Shown here piece by piece: positions 32,100 to 39,508 of a stretch of 47,855 nt of DNA (position 1 is the first letter of the stretch; every line of letters starts with the position of its first letter). The translations under genes were made by a program, and so were the position numbers. The notes beneath the pieces are model-generated. The model was given only the letters and a program-made list of their open reading frames with translations, was not told where the DNA came from and made no database searches. Source of the stretch: DATBFX01 sp036558305 (GTDB lineage: Bacteria; Chloroflexota; Chloroflexia; Thermomicrobiales; UBA6265); assembly GCA_036558305.1 (NCBI GenBank), contig DATBFX010000370.1, positions 1 to 47,855 on the forward strand, in the 5' to 3' direction.

Positions 32100-34101
32100 C
32101 GAACCGAAATCGCGCTTCCTCCCCAAACCATTGCGGAAAATTCGTTCCCCAAACGTTGTTGAACAAGTTCACGTGGACTCCTCCCTCCGGTTTCGGCAGA
32201 TCGTCTCGAAATTCGAGCAGGACCGGCGCCCCGACCGCCACCAACGGCGCATCGAGCGTCTCGATCGCCAACCGATTCCGCTCGTCGCGGTATTCGGCAC
32301 CAACACCCACCGCGTGCAACCGCCGGTTCCCCTTCGGCACGACGTCCGCACCCGACAGCCACTGCCCCACCTTCTCAAACCACCATCCGCCTCCGGCGGT
32401 CACCGGCGGCACGAACGAACACCACAGCGCCTCGGGCAACCGGCACACCGGTTTGTCGAACCACTGCACGGTCATCCGCACCTCGCCCGCCGCATCGGGA
32501 AAGGCGACCTCGACCGTCAACCGGCGCGGCGCCCCGTAGACCGCGGACGCCTCCTCGGGCATGGTCAGGTCCAGCAGAAACCGCTCACCGCCGCCGTCCC
32601 GATTCCGAAAGATGCCGGTCACGTCCGGGAATCGCGTCTGCCGCGACGCCCCCGCACCTTCCAGCCCGGGTTTGCCCTGATCGCGCAGCACCCACTCCTC
32701 GTGCCGCATCGACGGGACGACGTATTGGTCCATGAACCGCTCGTAGTCGGCGGCCCCGAAGGCGTCGTACCGGACGAGCCCGAGCGGTTGCTCCGGCGAT
32801 GCCCACCGCCGGCCGGTTGCCTTGTCCTCCAACCCGACGATCGCCCCGCGCTCGCGATCCAACCCGACACGGAAGTGCACCGTCTCGAATTCGACCTCGT
32901 CGGTGGCAACCGGCGCCCACCCCGCCGTGTCCGGTGGCCGCGGCGTCAGCCGCGCGAGGTGCTCTGCCGCCTCAGCCCCCATTTCCGAGTCGCCCAAGGC
33001 GTCAACTGCCGCGTCCAGATAGTCGCGCTGCTCGGTCCAGCTCGCCGCGAAGTGTCGAAAATGCGGTAATTCCCGCGCGGCGCCAAATCGTGCCGCATCG
33101 TAGTTGACCCAATCCCCCAGGTGCTTCTTCGTATCGAGCCCCCAGGTGTGCTCCGGCACCAGCAGCAAGAACCGGCTGAAGCGCCCGAACCGCGGATCGT
33201 CGACAGGCATACGCCCCTTGGCCAACCATTGCCGGCGCAGTCGGCAAAGCTCCCGAAAGCGGCTGACCTTGGTCGGGTCCGATCCGACGCCGTGAATCCA
33301 GGTGTCACCGATCTCCGCGGTCACGACCGGCAACCGGTCCCGCACCGGCAAAATCGCCCGCGCGAACGCATCCAACGACGCCGCCGCGATCCGCGCGGTC
33401 GGGCACGCCTTGCGGTGCCGGTCGAACGCTTCGATCACGGCGTCGATCGTCGGCGGTCCCGCGTTGTCGTCCGTGTGCTCGATCGCCAGCGCCGCCGTAC
33501 TCCCCGGCACCCGCCCGAACCCGCCGTAGTGCTGGTCGTACATCACGATCACTTCGGCCCCGCCGGCATCTCGCCAGACGAAGACCGGCGGCACATCCGG
33601 CGCCGTCGACGCCGGATTGACCCCGATGTGCAAAAACCGGATCCCCGCTTCCGCCAGCAGCGGCACGATGCCCCGCGTGTGCCCCGGCACGTCCGTCATC
33701 TTCGCCGCGATCGTCTCCCGCCCAAACCGCCGGTCCAGTTCCCGCGCCATTCCCAAGCCATAAGCGAACAGATCCGGATCCATCAACTCGCTGTGCGTGG
33801 TAAACGGCAACCCGTGCCAGGCGATGTCGCCCGCCGCGATCGCCCCCTCCATCCGCCGCCGCGCCGCCGGGTCCGCCTGCTCCAGATACTCGTAGATCAA
33901 CCACGACCCCGTCGTCCACACCAAACGCTCCGGTCGCTCCGCCTGCCGCAGCACCTCGGCCACGCGCAACGCCCTCGGCACGAAGCAGGCGAAATACTCG
34001 GCGACCACGTTCCGAGCATAGTCGGTGAACCCCACGTCGAGGTGCGTCTTGAACACCAGATGAACGTCTTCGATCTCCACCTGCTCTGCGTGGGACTCCA
34101 T
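32065..34101 (-). CDS. DUF5054-type protein, GH38-like glycosidase
   Basis: This 678-residue protein opens HLVFKTHLDVGFTDYARNVV, the HLDxGFTD form of the GH38 alpha-mannosidase N-terminal motif. It has the nucleophile-region motif KMTDVPGHTRGIVPLLAEAG and VWRDAGGAEVIVMYDQHYGG, followed by a helical linker and beta-rich C-terminal domains. DUF5054 proteins of this size are predicted glycoside hydrolases of unproven specificity. No signal peptide is seen, so action in the cytoplasm is likely. A weak promoter (TTGCGC, 17 bp, TAGTTT at 34187-34159) lies upstream on the minus strand. It overlaps folC by 35 bp tail to tail. Confidence 0.8.
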   Translation of the reverse strand: MESHAEQVEIEDVHLVFKTHLDVGFTDYARNVVAEYFACFVPRALRVAEVLRQAERPERLVWTTGSWLIYEYLEQADPAARRRMEGAIAAGDIAWHGLPFTTHSELMDPDLFAYGLGMARELDRRFGRETIAAKMTDVPGHTRGIVPLLAEAGIRFLHIGVNPASTAPDVPPVFVWRDAGGAEVIVMYDQHYGGFGRVPGSTAALAIEHTDDNAGPPTIDAVIEAFDRHRKACPTARIAAASLDAFARAILPVRDRLPVVTAEIGDTWIHGVGSDPTKVSRFRELCRLRRQWLAKGRMPVDDPRFGRFSRFLLLVPEHTWGLDTKKHLGDWVNYDAARFGAARELPHFRHFAASWTEQRDYLDAAVDALGDSEMGAEAAEHLARLTPRPPDTAGWAPVATDEVEFETVHFRVGLDRERGAIVGLEDKATGRRWASPEQPLGLVRYDAFGAADYERFMDQYVVPSMRHEEWVLRDQGKPGLEGAGASRQTRFPDVTGIFRNRDGGGERFLLDLTMPEEASAVYGAPRRLTVEVAFPDAAGEVRMTVQWFDKPVCRLPEALWCSFVPPVTAGGGWWFEKVGQWLSGADVVPKGNRRLHAVGVGAEYRDERNRLAIETLDAPLVAVGAPVLLEFRDDLPKPEGGVHVNLFNNVWGTNFPQWFGEEARFRFVMRPATVSAGG

Positions 34102-34158
34102 CGCGTCCTCCCGAACAGATTCCTCTCCGCCGGACCAGAGATCCGGTCCCAGTCCGGT

Positions 34159-34187
34159 AAACTACGCCGCTCGCGATCACGGCGCAA
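34159..34187 (-). promoter_or_regulatory. Possible promoter of the DUF5054 gene
   Basis: TTGCGC (34187-34182) and TAGTTT (34164-34159) are separated by 17 bp on the minus strand, about 60 nt before the start codon. Confidence 0.35.
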
Positions 34188-34256
34188 CCGTGGCCGAGCA
34201 ACGTTCGGCCGATGGCGGCGACCGGCTGCACACGCAACGGAATCGGGGGACCGGGT

Positions 34257-34769
34257 ATGGGACAGGGGCTGCGCGTGCTCGCGCCGTTGACGACCGCGCT
34301 CATCATCGGCGTCCTGGTCGCGACATCGACCGCCTCGTCACAGGCAACGCCTGTCGTCGCTACCCCGTGTGCGCCGGCTTCCTCCGTCGTCGCGACCCCG
34401 CCAATTGCCACGCCCTGTCCGACCATCGGCGACCAGGTCGACCTCGGGACACCGGCCGCGGGCGGCGACCTGGTGGTCGAGCTTGGCGTCAGCAGCGACC
34501 AGGCCGGACCCGTCACGCTCACCGTCCGCGTCACCGATCAGAGTGGAGCGCCGGTAAGCGGCGCCACGGTCGTCGTCAAGGCACGCCACCTCGACATGGA
34601 CATGGGCGAATTCCCCCACGATGCGCTCCCGATCGCCCCCGGTCTCTACGCCGCGGAGCGAGTTGGGATGGGAATGGGCGGCCACTGGCGGATCGAGGTC
34701 GACGTCACCCGCCCGGGTGAGCCCCCGGTCGCGGTGTTTTTCCTCGTGACGATGCAGGGGTTGTCGTAG
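34257..34769 (+). CDS. Secreted YtkA/FixH-like domain protein
   Basis: This 170-residue protein has a signal peptide (MGQGLRVLAPLTTALIIGVL to SSQA near 30), a Pro/Thr/Cys-containing spacer (PCAPASS, then IATPCPT), and one beta-sandwich with DLVVELGVSSDQAGPVTLTV, SGAPVSGATVVVKARHLDMD, MGEFPHDALPIAPGLY, and GHWRIEVDV. The MDMGE...H and MGMGGHW segments are typical YtkA-like features (Met/His rich, possibly metal binding). It should sit outside the membrane. The start at 34257 is chosen because of the GGGGGA run before it; an upstream ATG at 34212 gives no better signal. Confidence 0.72.
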   Translation: MGQGLRVLAPLTTALIIGVLVATSTASSQATPVVATPCAPASSVVATPPIATPCPTIGDQVDLGTPAAGGDLVVELGVSSDQAGPVTLTVRVTDQSGAPVSGATVVVKARHLDMDMGEFPHDALPIAPGLYAAERVGMGMGGHWRIEVDVTRPGEPPVAVFFLVTMQGLS

Positions 34770-34839
34770 CCGGCCGTGGCTCACTCGTCTCGTCGAAGAC
34801 CCGTCCACGCCGCCGCATGTGCCCGATTGCGTCGCATCG

Positions 34840-36045
34840 TCAGTCGAATTCGCTGTTTACCCATTCTTCGCGATGTCCGTTGCCCCGCGAGGTGTCCCAG
34901 CCGACCGCCCGCAACGCAGCCGCCGGGTCCGTCTGCCACGCCGTCGTCGACCAGTCGTCTTCCTCGTCCGTCGCTGGCGCCCAGGGCGGCAAAGCGAATC
35001 GGAGACGCTCCGCCATCGCCGCCACGTACGGCTCGTAGAGCGCCCGCAAATCCGCCAACGCCCGCGCCGCCGAATCGTCCAGGCGCAAGGTCAGCCCCGC
35101 GGCGGCGAGACTGGTCCGGAGGCGAGCGAGCGCGGCGGGAGGTAGGCGGTCGGGCGCGGACGGGCGCGGCGGGGAATTGGTGATCTGGCTGAGGTCGCCC
35201 ACCGCGTGCCGCGCCACGGCGAAGGTGAACCGCGCCTGCCGCCGGGGCAACGGACCCGTGGCCGATTCCAGCCCCACCAGGAGCAAACTGCACGCGTCGA
35301 GGATCATCGTCAGCGCCGCGAGCCACGACTGCCGCTCGTGCTGCGAGCGGAAGAACACCAGGACCGGGTAGGAGAGTTGACTGCCCAGCAAGTCCCCCGC
35401 CCAGTGCTCCCATTCGCGGAGGAACGTGTCGACCTCCGTCGGGTCGATGTCCGGGCCGAGTCGCTCGAACAGACCGACCGCGCTCGGCGGCGATCCGGCG
35501 CGGGCGTCCAGCAGCAGGATCCGGACTTCCCGCGCGGAAAAGGCGCCATAGATCGTCGGCAGGTAGCCGATGACGAGCGCCAAAAAGCTGAAACCGGTCG
35601 CCGCCTCCGCCACCGTGACCAACCGCGCCGCCCGACTGTTCGGCACGACGTCGCCCAAGCCGAGCGTGAAGAAGGTCGTGCCGCTGAGGTAGAGGTCGGA
35701 GAAAAAGCCCGGCTCACCGACCGTGGTCAGGGCCGAACCGAGACCCAAGTGCACCAGCGCGAACCCCACCACCAATGCCGTCGCCCAGAGACCGAGCAAG
35801 AGAAGCAACGCCAGCGGCCCGTAGACACCAAGGCGGCGATCGCGCGCCGTCGAACCCTCCCACCCGGCCCGGCCGGGCAGGCGGCGGGCGGCACCCGTCC
35901 ACAGCGCCCAGCTCGCGAACAGGAAGAATCGGGTCATCCGCACGCGCCGCGTCACCCGGCGTGGCTGGACGACCGTCTCGAAGGCATCGACCAAAACCAG
36001 CGCGATCAACAGCAGACCGGCGACGAATCCGACGACATGCGCCAC
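34840..36045 (-). CDS. Two-TM ion channel protein with a long cytoplasmic domain
   Basis: This 401-residue protein starts at GTG 36045 behind AAAGGAG. It has an N-terminal helix (VVGFVAGLLLIALVLVDAFE), a further segment near 35-55, then LGVYGPLALLLLLGLWATALV, a pore loop and a last helix (GFSFLALVIGYLPTIYGAFS). The selectivity filter reads TTFFTLGLGDVVP instead of the usual TVGYGD. The following 230 residues are soluble and helical (LFERLGPDIDPTEVDTFLRE ...). It resembles Ion_trans_2 proteins whose C-terminal domain is uncharacterised. It probably conducts K+ or another cation. An upstream ATG at 36150 lies before the ribosome-binding site. Confidence 0.78.
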   Translation of the reverse strand: MAHVVGFVAGLLLIALVLVDAFETVVQPRRVTRRVRMTRFFLFASWALWTGAARRLPGRAGWEGSTARDRRLGVYGPLALLLLLGLWATALVVGFALVHLGLGSALTTVGEPGFFSDLYLSGTTFFTLGLGDVVPNSRAARLVTVAEAATGFSFLALVIGYLPTIYGAFSAREVRILLLDARAGSPPSAVGLFERLGPDIDPTEVDTFLREWEHWAGDLLGSQLSYPVLVFFRSQHERQSWLAALTMILDACSLLLVGLESATGPLPRRQARFTFAVARHAVGDLSQITNSPPRPSAPDRLPPAALARLRTSLAAAGLTLRLDDSAARALADLRALYEPYVAAMAERLRFALPPWAPATDEEDDWSTTAWQTDPAAALRAVGWDTSRGNGHREEWVNSEFD

Positions 36046-36221
36046 GCGTCTCGCTCCTTTCCTGCCCGGCGTCGTCACGGCCCTTGCAGCGTGACGACGT
36101 TCATAATTGCACGTCGTCCCCGGCATGCCCGAACGCTGCCCGCAACACAACCGAATCGGGCCGCAACCCGTGGACCGCGATGAAGCGCGATACCATTCGT
36201 CTACCGGAGAGGACCACTTCC

Positions 36222-36833
36222 GTGCACGTCTTCCTCGAAACCGACCGCCTCATCCTCCGTCGATTCACCAAAGACGACGTCGACAACCTCGTCGCCCTCG
36301 ACGGCGACCCCGAGGTGATGCGCTACGTCACCGGCGGTCCTCCCACTTCCCGCGAGCAGATCGAGCGCGACCACATCCCCGCCTATCTGGCCTACTACGA
36401 GCGCTTCCAGGGCTACGGCTTCTGGGCGGCCATCGAGAAGTCCACCGGTGACTTTCTTGGCTGGTTCCACCTTCGCCCGTACAAGGACGACGCTCCAGAC
36501 GAACCCGAACTCGGATACCGCCTTCGCCGCGCGGCCTGGGGCAAAGGCTACGCCACCGAAGGTTCGCGGGCCCTCATCGACAAAGCCTTCGCGGAATTCG
36601 GCGCCCGGCGAGTGGTCGCCTTCACCTACGGCGAGCATCTCGCCTCCCGCCGCGTCATGGAAAAGGCGGGTTTGCGCCTGGTCCGCACCTTCCGCTTGAC
36701 CCCCGAAGAGTTGTTCGAATACCTCGGCGTCACCGACCCATCCCTTTTCCCCGGCGACGACATCGAATATGCGATCACGAAGGCCGAATGGGAGCAACTC
36801 GCGTTCGCATCCGATTCATCCAATCCTGGGTAG
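36222..36833 (+). CDS. GNAT family N-acetyltransferase (RimJ/RimL-like)
   Basis: This 203-residue protein opens VHVFLETDRLILRRFTKDDV, and has the acetyl-CoA loop RRAAWGKGYATEGSRALIDK (motif A) and the late ASRRVMEKAGLRLVRTF (motif B). It uses acetyl-CoA to acetylate an amine, as in ribosomal-protein or antibiotic acetylation; the acceptor is unknown. GTG 36222 is chosen because GGAGAGGA lies before it; ATG 36180 adds 14 residues without a ribosome-binding site. Confidence 0.85.
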   Translation: MHVFLETDRLILRRFTKDDVDNLVALDGDPEVMRYVTGGPPTSREQIERDHIPAYLAYYERFQGYGFWAAIEKSTGDFLGWFHLRPYKDDAPDEPELGYRLRRAAWGKGYATEGSRALIDKAFAEFGARRVVAFTYGEHLASRRVMEKAGLRLVRTFRLTPEELFEYLGVTDPSLFPGDDIEYAITKAEWEQLAFASDSSNPG

Positions 36834-36968
36834 TCCTTTGGCGCCCACGCATCCGTACCGGCCTCGAATCTCGCGTGAACACACGACATTCGGCGCGCTT
36901 TGGCACTGCCTATGCACCAAACGCATGGGACCGCTCCGGCTCGCCCCCGGCCGGTCCAGGAGCAGGCC

Positions 36969-37235
36969 GTGACAGACTCTTCCGCGGACGGCCACGACGA
37001 CCCGTTTCGGCACACCCACGAACTCCGGACCGCCCTGACCGGCGTCAAAGCCCACGCCCAACTGCTCCTGAGGCACCTCCGACAAGGTGGCCCGGTCGAT
37101 CCGGTGCACCTCCAACGACGGGTCGAAACGATCGATCTCTTGTCCGGGCGCATGGTCGAGGCGATCTCCCGAGTCGAGGACCATTTCGGGCGCGGCGGCC
37201 GGTCTTCGGACGCGCCGCAACGCCACAGGGAATAG
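36969..37235 (+). CDS. Stand-alone HisKA-like dimerisation domain
   Basis: This 88-residue frame starts at GTG 36969 with AGGAG upstream. It contains THELRTALTGVKAHAQLLLR, which matches the H-box of histidine kinases (HELRTPLT), then a second helix (HLQRRVETIDLLSGRMVEAI). No ATPase (HATPase_c) domain follows. It may be a phosphotransfer or dimerisation partner, or a remnant of a larger kinase. The downstream 260 bp (37236-37496) hold nothing recognisable. Confidence 0.55.
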   Translation: MTDSSADGHDDPFRHTHELRTALTGVKAHAQLLLRHLRQGGPVDPVHLQRRVETIDLLSGRMVEAISRVEDHFGRGGRSSDAPQRHRE

Positions 37236-37496
37236 CGCCGCGAACTCCGATCGGGGGCAGGATCAAGAACACCGTCCCGGCCGAATCGCAGTCGGGGTCG
37301 CCCGCGTTACCCTCAGCCATGTGCGCTGGCGAACTCGATGATCTGGCCGATCGCCACGCTGCTCAACGTGCAAACGGCCGCGGTCCCCGGCAAGGACGGG
37401 TGCCGTCTCCCGGCTCGACGATCCGCGGCGTTCGTCGCGGTGGACCCAATCGAGGAAGCCCGTCCGGGGCGAGGACGCTGGCATCCCTGCCCCGGA

Positions 37497-39377
37497 TCAC
37501 TTCCACTTCTCGGCCTTTGCCCTTGCCTTGATCGCGTTGATCAGCGCGTCGTAGGAGGCTTTGCCGTCGCCGTAGGCGCGGGCCTCGCCGCCGTTGTCGA
37601 AGTATTTGCGACCGTCGTCTTCGACCTGTTGCCGTGCCGTCGCCATCAGTTTCTGGACCTGGGGTTCGACACTGCCGTCGTTCCCCGGCGGATGGGTGAC
37701 CTCCTGGGATTCCAGCCAGGATTGCACCGTCGGCACGTAGTTCGTGGCCTCGCCGATGTAGTCGTTGCAGTGGAACTGCTCGTGGCGCTCGATCAGCGGT
37801 TCCGACCAGAACGTCGTGACCACCCCACCGCCGTGCTTGTACGACTCGCTCATCTGCTCCAGGTCGTTGATGATCGTCAGGTAGGAGATCTCGGTGACGG
37901 CGGGGTGGTTGGCGCTGTCGATACTCGTGCCGCGACCTTCGGCGGCGATTTCCCAGTGGCAATCGGTTTTGAGGGTCGCCTGGACGACGATCGCGTCGTC
38001 GGTGGCGCGCCACCACTTGATCGGATCGAAGGTGAAGGTCGGTTGGGAGTAGCCGGTCCCGCCCGGCACCTTCACCCCACCCCGCGTCACCTTTCCTTTC
38101 GTGTCGAGGAGGACGTAGACCTTGCTCTTGACGTCGTCGGGTTCGTCGTTGCCGAACCAGCCCATCCAGTTCGTCTTGCCGCCGCCCGTCAGGCCCGAAA
38201 GAATGTCGTCCAACTGCTTGACCATGCCGCCGAGATCGCCGAACGGTTTGCCGAGGTCCTGGATCACCTGTTGGACGATCGCGATCTCGTCGGCGAACCG
38301 CTTCTTCACATCCTCGCCGAACTCGCCGACGTCCTTGGCGAGCTCGCCCGCGGTCTGGACGACGGCGTCGATGCCGCCTTCGACCGTCTCCTTCGCCGCC
38401 CCGACGATCTCCTGGACCTGCCCGGCGGCCTGATCGACCTCCTCGCCGACCCACTCCGACGCGCTCGCCACCTGCGATTGCGCCCAATCCCCGGCGGCAT
38501 CGACCTTCTCTTCGACCCAGGACGACGCGCTGCCGACCGCCTCTTCCGCCGCCTGCGCCTTCTCCCCCACCCACTCCGAAGCCGATTGGGCGGTGTCTTC
38601 GACCCACGACTCCGCGTCGTCGAGGAACGAACGCTGGACGACAGCCTGCCCCGGCGGCGTCTCCTCGTTGATCGGTGTCGCGCCGTCGGGGATGGGGATA
38701 CCGCAGGTCGGAACCGGTTTCCCGACGACCGGCTTCACGTCGCGCTTCCCGTCGGTCGCTTCCGTCCCTGCCGGAGTTCGGTTACCCGCCTTGAGCCCCT
38801 GCATCGCGATCCGCACCTGACCGAGTTTGGCCAGGAGGACCGCCTGTTGCGGATTGGGCGGCGCGCCGGCCACCGCGCCCACCGGGGCCTTCTTACCCCC
38901 ACCCCGCAAACTCTGCCACGTCTTCGGCCCGACCACGCCGTCGGCCGTCAACCCGGCGCCCTGCTGAAACGCGACGACCGCCGCCCGTGTCCGTGCCCCG
39001 AACACGCCGTCGGTGCCGACCGCGGCGCCCGCCGCGTTCAACTGCTGCTGAAGCGCGACGACCGCCGGCCCCCGCGAACCGGGACCCAGCGTCGGCGTCG
39101 CCCCCGGCTGCCGTTGCAGCGTCGCCGTCGCCGTCCCCGGTTGGATACCGGCCGGCACCGAGCGATCGATCAGCCGCTGGACGTGCCCGTTCCCACGAAG
39201 TCGCTGGAGATCGCCGAGCGCCGCGCGCTGCAACCCGAGCGGCGCACCCAGCCATTGCCCGGCACGAACCGGTGCCCGATCGCCGCCCTCCGCCGCCTTC
39301 TTCGACCGGGCCCGCACTCCCCCATGCCGTTTCGGCGGCAGGACCGAACCCAGACGGTGCACCATCATCCCCATCAT
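37497..39377 (-). CDS. Multi-domain protein with peptidoglycan-binding domain and HExxH motif, eCIS-cargo-like N terminus
   Basis: This 626-residue protein lacks a signal peptide. Near residues 48-69 it has LQRAALGDLQRLRGNGHVQR, resembling the LQR..GN.AVQRL motif found in proteins linked to extracellular contractile injection systems. A peptidoglycan-binding-1 domain follows (about 95-158: GPGSRGPAVVALQQQLNAAG, DGVFGARTRAAVVAFQ). Then comes a long run of amphipathic helices with repeated SWVEE/EWVGE units (about 250-390), and a C-terminal domain with HEQFH at 532-536, a possible zinc-protease motif. It could be a toxin or effector, or a cell-wall enzyme. No injection-system genes are in the window, so the role is inferred. 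Confidence 0.65.
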   Translation of the reverse strand: MMGMMVHRLGSVLPPKRHGGVRARSKKAAEGGDRAPVRAGQWLGAPLGLQRAALGDLQRLRGNGHVQRLIDRSVPAGIQPGTATATLQRQPGATPTLGPGSRGPAVVALQQQLNAAGAAVGTDGVFGARTRAAVVAFQQGAGLTADGVVGPKTWQSLRGGGKKAPVGAVAGAPPNPQQAVLLAKLGQVRIAMQGLKAGNRTPAGTEATDGKRDVKPVVGKPVPTCGIPIPDGATPINEETPPGQAVVQRSFLDDAESWVEDTAQSASEWVGEKAQAAEEAVGSASSWVEEKVDAAGDWAQSQVASASEWVGEEVDQAAGQVQEIVGAAKETVEGGIDAVVQTAGELAKDVGEFGEDVKKRFADEIAIVQQVIQDLGKPFGDLGGMVKQLDDILSGLTGGGKTNWMGWFGNDEPDDVKSKVYVLLDTKGKVTRGGVKVPGGTGYSQPTFTFDPIKWWRATDDAIVVQATLKTDCHWEIAAEGRGTSIDSANHPAVTEISYLTIINDLEQMSESYKHGGGVVTTFWSEPLIERHEQFHCNDYIGEATNYVPTVQSWLESQEVTHPPGNDGSVEPQVQKLMATARQQVEDDGRKYFDNGGEARAYGDGKASYDALINAIKARAKAEKWK

Positions 39378-39398
39378 CTTCGCCTTTTCGACGACTCG

Positions 39399-39404
39399 AT
39401 TATA
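39399..39404 (-). promoter_or_regulatory. -10 element of the 37497-39377 gene
   Basis: TATAAT on the minus strand ends about 21 nt before ATG 39377, so the leader would be very short. The matching -35 (TTCGCG) is poor. Confidence 0.4.
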
Positions 39405-39460
39405 AGCCGCGCAAAGCGATTCGCGAAACCTCCGGTCGCTGTCCCAATCGACAACAAAAG

Positions 39461-39488
39461 CCCCCTCTCCCTTCCGAGGGAGAGGGGG
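39461..39488 (-). terminator. Terminator of the copper operon
   Basis: CCCCCTCTCCC pairs with GGGAGAGGGGG around TTCCGA (11 bp perfect). Read on the minus strand it follows the copA stop by 20 nt and is followed by CTTTTGTTG. This hairpin type recurs widely between genes in some bacterial phyla. Confidence 0.8.
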
Positions 39489-39508
39489 TTGGGGGGTGAG
39501 GGCTTCTC

